Shown piece by piece: positions 61,201 to 64,000 of a DNA stretch of 64,000 nt. Each line of letters begins with the position of its first letter. The first letter of the stretch is position 1. The DNA is from Cerrena zonata (lineage: Eukaryota; Basidiomycota; Agaricomycetes; Polyporales; Cerrenaceae). The notes beneath the pieces were generated by a model. It was not told the origin of the DNA and made no database searches. It saw nothing but the letters and a program-made list of their open reading frames with translations. The stretch spans positions 124,001 to 188,000 of the forward strand of contig JASBNA010000018.1 in NCBI GenBank assembly GCA_038087015.1. The letters run 5' to 3'. A program made the position numbers and the translations under genes.

Positions 61201-62765
61201 AGCAAAATGTCGCTACCGAGCTCGGCGTCACCAACGGCGCTGAGGCGACCGTGGTGTCTTGGATCGCTTGCACTACCGCTTCGCAGAAGCTTGTCCTCGA
61301 AGTGCTTTTTGTCGAGCTCAGCAACCCAGCGGCCACTGTGCAGCTGCCCAATCTCCCACCCAACGTGGTCCCTCTCACGCCTCGCACAGAAAGTGTGAAG
61401 GTTGAACTGCGCTCCGGCTCATCTGTGTCTGTCAATAGATCCCAGATCCCTATCATCCCCAACTTCGCCATGACGGATTACGCCTCACAAGGTCGGACAC
61501 GGCCCTTCAATCCGGTCGACTTGCGTTTTTGCTGGACCCACCAATCTGTTTACACCTGCCTGTCTCGTGGGTCATCCCTGGATGGAATATTGATACTACG
61601 GGATTTCGACGAAAAAGTTATGTATGGCGGAGTGTCCGGTGACCTTCGGGAGGAACTGTTGGAACTCGAATATCTCGACGACATTTCCAGTCTGAAATAT
61701 GATGGGTCACTAGAGCCATCCGTTATGGGGGCCACCAGGAAACAGCTTCTACGTACATTCCGCATCGCCTACGGCTCCAAGTATAAGCCCATCCACTTGG
61801 ATGAGCTTCGCCCGTCTGCGAAACGCGCTCGCCCCACCCCTGAAGACCACCATTCGAGGATCAAGCGGATCAAGACCTCCAACCAGCCGTTGTCCGTGCA
61901 GCCCGCCTCAGCAAATCCACGTGGCCTGCGGTGGGACTCTACGGACTATAGCTGCGCCTATGACTCGTTTTTGACAGTTGTACTGAATGGATTGGAATTC
62001 TTCCCTTCCATGTGGAAGTCGTTACAGGGAAGTAACGCCGCCTTTGATTACTTCCTTTCGTCACTGGTTCGAGCTACACAATCTACCTCTCAAGGGCGAC
62101 GGTCGCCGTCAGAAATTGCTCGGGACGATCTCCGTGACGTACTGCACAATGTTTCCCGCGAGACATTCCCTCGACGAGGACCTGTCGGAACGCCACTCTC
62201 CGACGTCGTAAGGCGGATGGCAAGAGTTCTTCAACCCTTCGCGCACCGCCAATATCGATGCTCTCACTGCGGGTTCGAGGATCCTGAATTATCTCCAATG
62301 CATGATCTGCTGTGGGATGCCTCTGTGGTGTTATTCGCTTCGGCGGGATCCACATCGACCGCCTCCTTGCTTAAGCAACTTGTTCATGGCGGCCCCCCTC
62401 TTTCCTGTGCGTACTGTGGCTCGCAAGGGTGGACGTCCATGCCGGTGTTCTCCAGGGTGCCTTCTTTTCTTATGCTGGAACTGCCAGTCGAATGGGCAGA
62501 CCCGGTACTTGTCAGCGACGAGTTCCACTTAACAGTCGCTGATGTGGACTGCCAATGGGCATTACAAGGTGTGGTATATTTTGGTTCCAATCATTACACT
62601 TGCAGATTCGTTGATGGCGATGATAACGTCTGGTACCACGACGGGGCTGAGTCTGGATCCCAATGTCTCCACCACGGCGACAGTTTTGCAGAATTGCAGG
62701 ACATTAACACTGCTCACAATCGGGCTGCATCTATTCTGGTGTACCATCGAATGGATGCGGACTAG
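55268..62765 (+). pseudogene. Helitron 2 Rep/PIF1-helicase with USP-like domain (element insertion and one TGA)
   Basis: Start ATG 55268 (MGVASRSRR), matching the Helitron 1 start. Without the palindromic element the frame is 2260 codons. Domains in order: Cys-rich DUF6570-like region (CAVCAELVRKS, PPRSLANGLWIG); Rep with HUH motif HLH at 57449-57457 and YVTDYITKY; then copy 4 of the palindrome (59422-60136) exactly between Rep and helicase; PIF1 helicase with GGMGGTGKS near 60281-60316, LFFDEVSM, GDFCQLSP; C-terminal USP-like domain with YSCAYDSF (Cys 61953-61955), CxxC pairs, GSNHYTCRF, VWYHDG. An in-frame TGA at 60786-60788 replaces the Arg of NMRQ in Helitron 1. Removing the element joins GGT GA to A GGT CTC in frame. 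Predicted product for rolling-circle transposition; this copy is non-functional as it stands unless suppressed. Confidence 0.9.
59422..60136. mobile_element. Palindromic 3-bp-TSD element, copy 4
   Basis: A 715 bp element, CACTGG...CCAGTG, target duplication TGA (59419-59421, 60137-60139). Arms about 59422-59696 and 59862-60136 are almost perfectly complementary. Both arms share copy-specific variants such as AAGGTCAAAT and TTCTTGGCTAATT / TCCTTGGCTAATT. The central loop has the orientation of copies 1 and 3. It is inserted in the Helitron 2 Rep/helicase frame. No coding capacity. Confidence 0.92.
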
Positions 62766-62937
62766 TAAGCTATCGCAAAAAACTATGCTGCTCCATGTCG
62801 AGACCGGTTATTTACGTTACATGGGATGCTGCCAAGGCCCGCTCAATACCATGCATACCGAAGTGGAGGGTTCGAGGTGGGTACACTTGGCATTCTGTTG
62901 ATCAGTTGAATTGACTTCGCGTTTATTAGACATGGCT

Positions 62938-63954
62938 CTATCCTCGTGACCCCTTCTTGTCTGTTCCCCATTCCAAATCATCCTCCATCGTTTCCATGAC
63001 GACATTTGTGGTGGGGGCACGCTATTCATTCCCGACAACGTTAGTCTTTGCTATATCCGGAAACTAATTCGGGCCTGACCTCTATCTTGGGCAGTTTATC
63101 TCTCGCACATAGCCGCACCACGCGAGTCATCCACAGTCGTATGTTGAACTTGGGCTGCTGGTTCCCCTGCCTGGAGATGTCAAACACGAATGTCACCTCT
63201 AGAAAATCACCTGGACGGATTGCGTTAGCGTGGGCTAGCTCAACCTTGTTGCATCCGTTCGTCTTGATCCCGAGGAGTAATTTGTCCTTGACCGCCCATC
63301 GGTCAGCAATCCTGCCGGCAAGGCCAAACGGGTCTTCTACGTTGGTCAGGGCCAGATGAGGGTCCTTTCGGTTAACCTGAGGGTATGTCAGTGCTGCAGC
63401 CAGATGCTATCAGGTCGTCTTCACTTACTTTTGTAAACACAGGGCGCTCGAATTCTAATGCGTGAGGGCTCAGCGATGACCAAGAGGCCAACGCCGACTG
63501 CTGTCGACAGTACTCAACTACTTTGCGGAGCGCATTGAATTGTCGAGCAAACGCTTCCGGGTACCCACCGTCAACCAAAGTTAAGGTTTGGCGGGCTGCC
63601 ATCGCATGTTCCACTCTGGTTCCCCGGTGAGAAACGTCGCCATGAAGTATACTATTGCTGCTTACTTTCCGTCCCAGTTCCCCAACGTTGCCAGGCGCAT
63701 TTGGCTCCCCTTCGCAAAGCCATGCACCTTCACGGCTACTTGCCTCCTCACATCTGGGCTACTTGGATCCACTAGAAGTAATGCCTGTGACCTTGATCTG
63801 CCCACCTGGTTCGGATTCTTGTCCAATCGGGCCCATGCATACAAACCGCGGTCATCTTCAGGGATTTTGTGTTCTGTTCTCACCTCGTGCGACGTTCCGA
63901 CCGCGGCCTTTATTATTGCGTTCTGCTCACCCCACTTCTCTCGCACGAGCTGTC
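62938..63954 (-). CDS. Helitron 2 gene B: acidic-tailed predicted ssDNA-binding protein (5-prime end outside)
   Basis: Minus-strand homologue of the gene at 8612-9692. The first visible exon starts after an acceptor CAG at about 63954 (LVREKWGEQN); the small first exon lies beyond 64000. Later exons: from VEHAMAARQTLTLVDGGYP to RPVFTK; VNRKDPHLALTNVEDPFGL ... AIRPGDFLEVTFVFD ... FNIRLWMTRVVRLC; and a tail METMEDDLEWGTDKKG ending at 62938. Intron positions match those of the Helitron 1 copy; the donor of the last intron (GTCAGG) is weak. It ends about 170 bp from the stop of the convergent Rep/helicase gene. Same predicted role: OB-fold single-strand DNA binding during transposition. Confidence 0.7.
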
Positions 63955-64000
63955 CGCCGCCTCACCGGGTGTGGCATGTCAGTGATTATGCTCAGCCGTG

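Larger units (their letters stand above)
54083..64000 (+). mobile_element. Helitron 2 (extends beyond the window; ends not located)
   Basis: Contains a Rep/PIF1-helicase gene (plus) and, convergent to it, gene B (minus), the same pair as in Helitron 1. The proteins align along their whole length but are clearly diverged, so these are separate lineages and not a recent duplication. The basic-protein gene at 54083 may be cargo or flank. Gene A, if present, would lie beyond 64000. Confidence 0.7.

Overview
This window looks like a transposon-rich stretch of a filamentous basidiomycete genome, most likely Agaricomycetes. Genes are split by many 45-70 bp GT-AG introns. There is a split tRNA-Gly gene, fungal-type single genes (PP1 phosphatase, SDH assembly factor 2, MYND finger, F-box, NmrA-like, DUF7729-like, DUF1769-like) and large Helitrons of the DUF6570 / Rep / PIF1 type. 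No bacterial operon signals, rRNA or CRISPR arrays were seen.

Layout. 1-5252: a degraded minus-strand gene of a type common in mushroom genomes, interrupted by three copies of a ~715 bp AT-rich palindromic element (CACTGG ends, 3-bp target duplications). 6791-16438: coding part of Helitron 1: a minus gene with a nuclear-localisation-like N-terminus (gene A), a divergent plus gene with an acidic tail (gene B), and a 2236-codon minus Rep/helicase gene that ends in a ubiquitin-protease-like domain. 17.3-20.6 kb: repeats plus two tandem copies of a two-exon gene family. 21.4-34.1 kb: mostly host genes (SDH5, tRNA-Gly, DUF7729-like, DUF1769-like, family copy 3, coiled-coil gene, MYND gene) with one clear MITE. 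34.1-51.5 kb: gene-poor stretches with a small secreted protein, two NmrA-like paralogues facing opposite ways, PP1, an F-box gene and a PH-domain gene. 52.1-53.6 kb: two more family copies, one broken. 54.1-64.0 kb: Helitron 2, with a basic-protein gene, the Rep/helicase gene (interrupted by a fourth palindromic element) and the start of its convergent gene B.

Main points. (1) Four long-stem palindromic elements all sit inside coding sequence. Removing each fully internal copy plus one 3-bp duplicate restores the reading frame, and the two arms of each element match each other better than they match other copies. (2) Both Helitrons carry the same convergent, intron-containing gene B encoding a probable OB-fold, acidic-tailed ssDNA-binding protein; gene A of Helitron 1 has a similar C-terminal plan. 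(3) At least four otherwise open repeated-gene frames are broken by in-frame TGA codons that look like CGA to TGA changes at CpG. Exon structures were worked out by hand from splice consensus and phase, with no transcript data.
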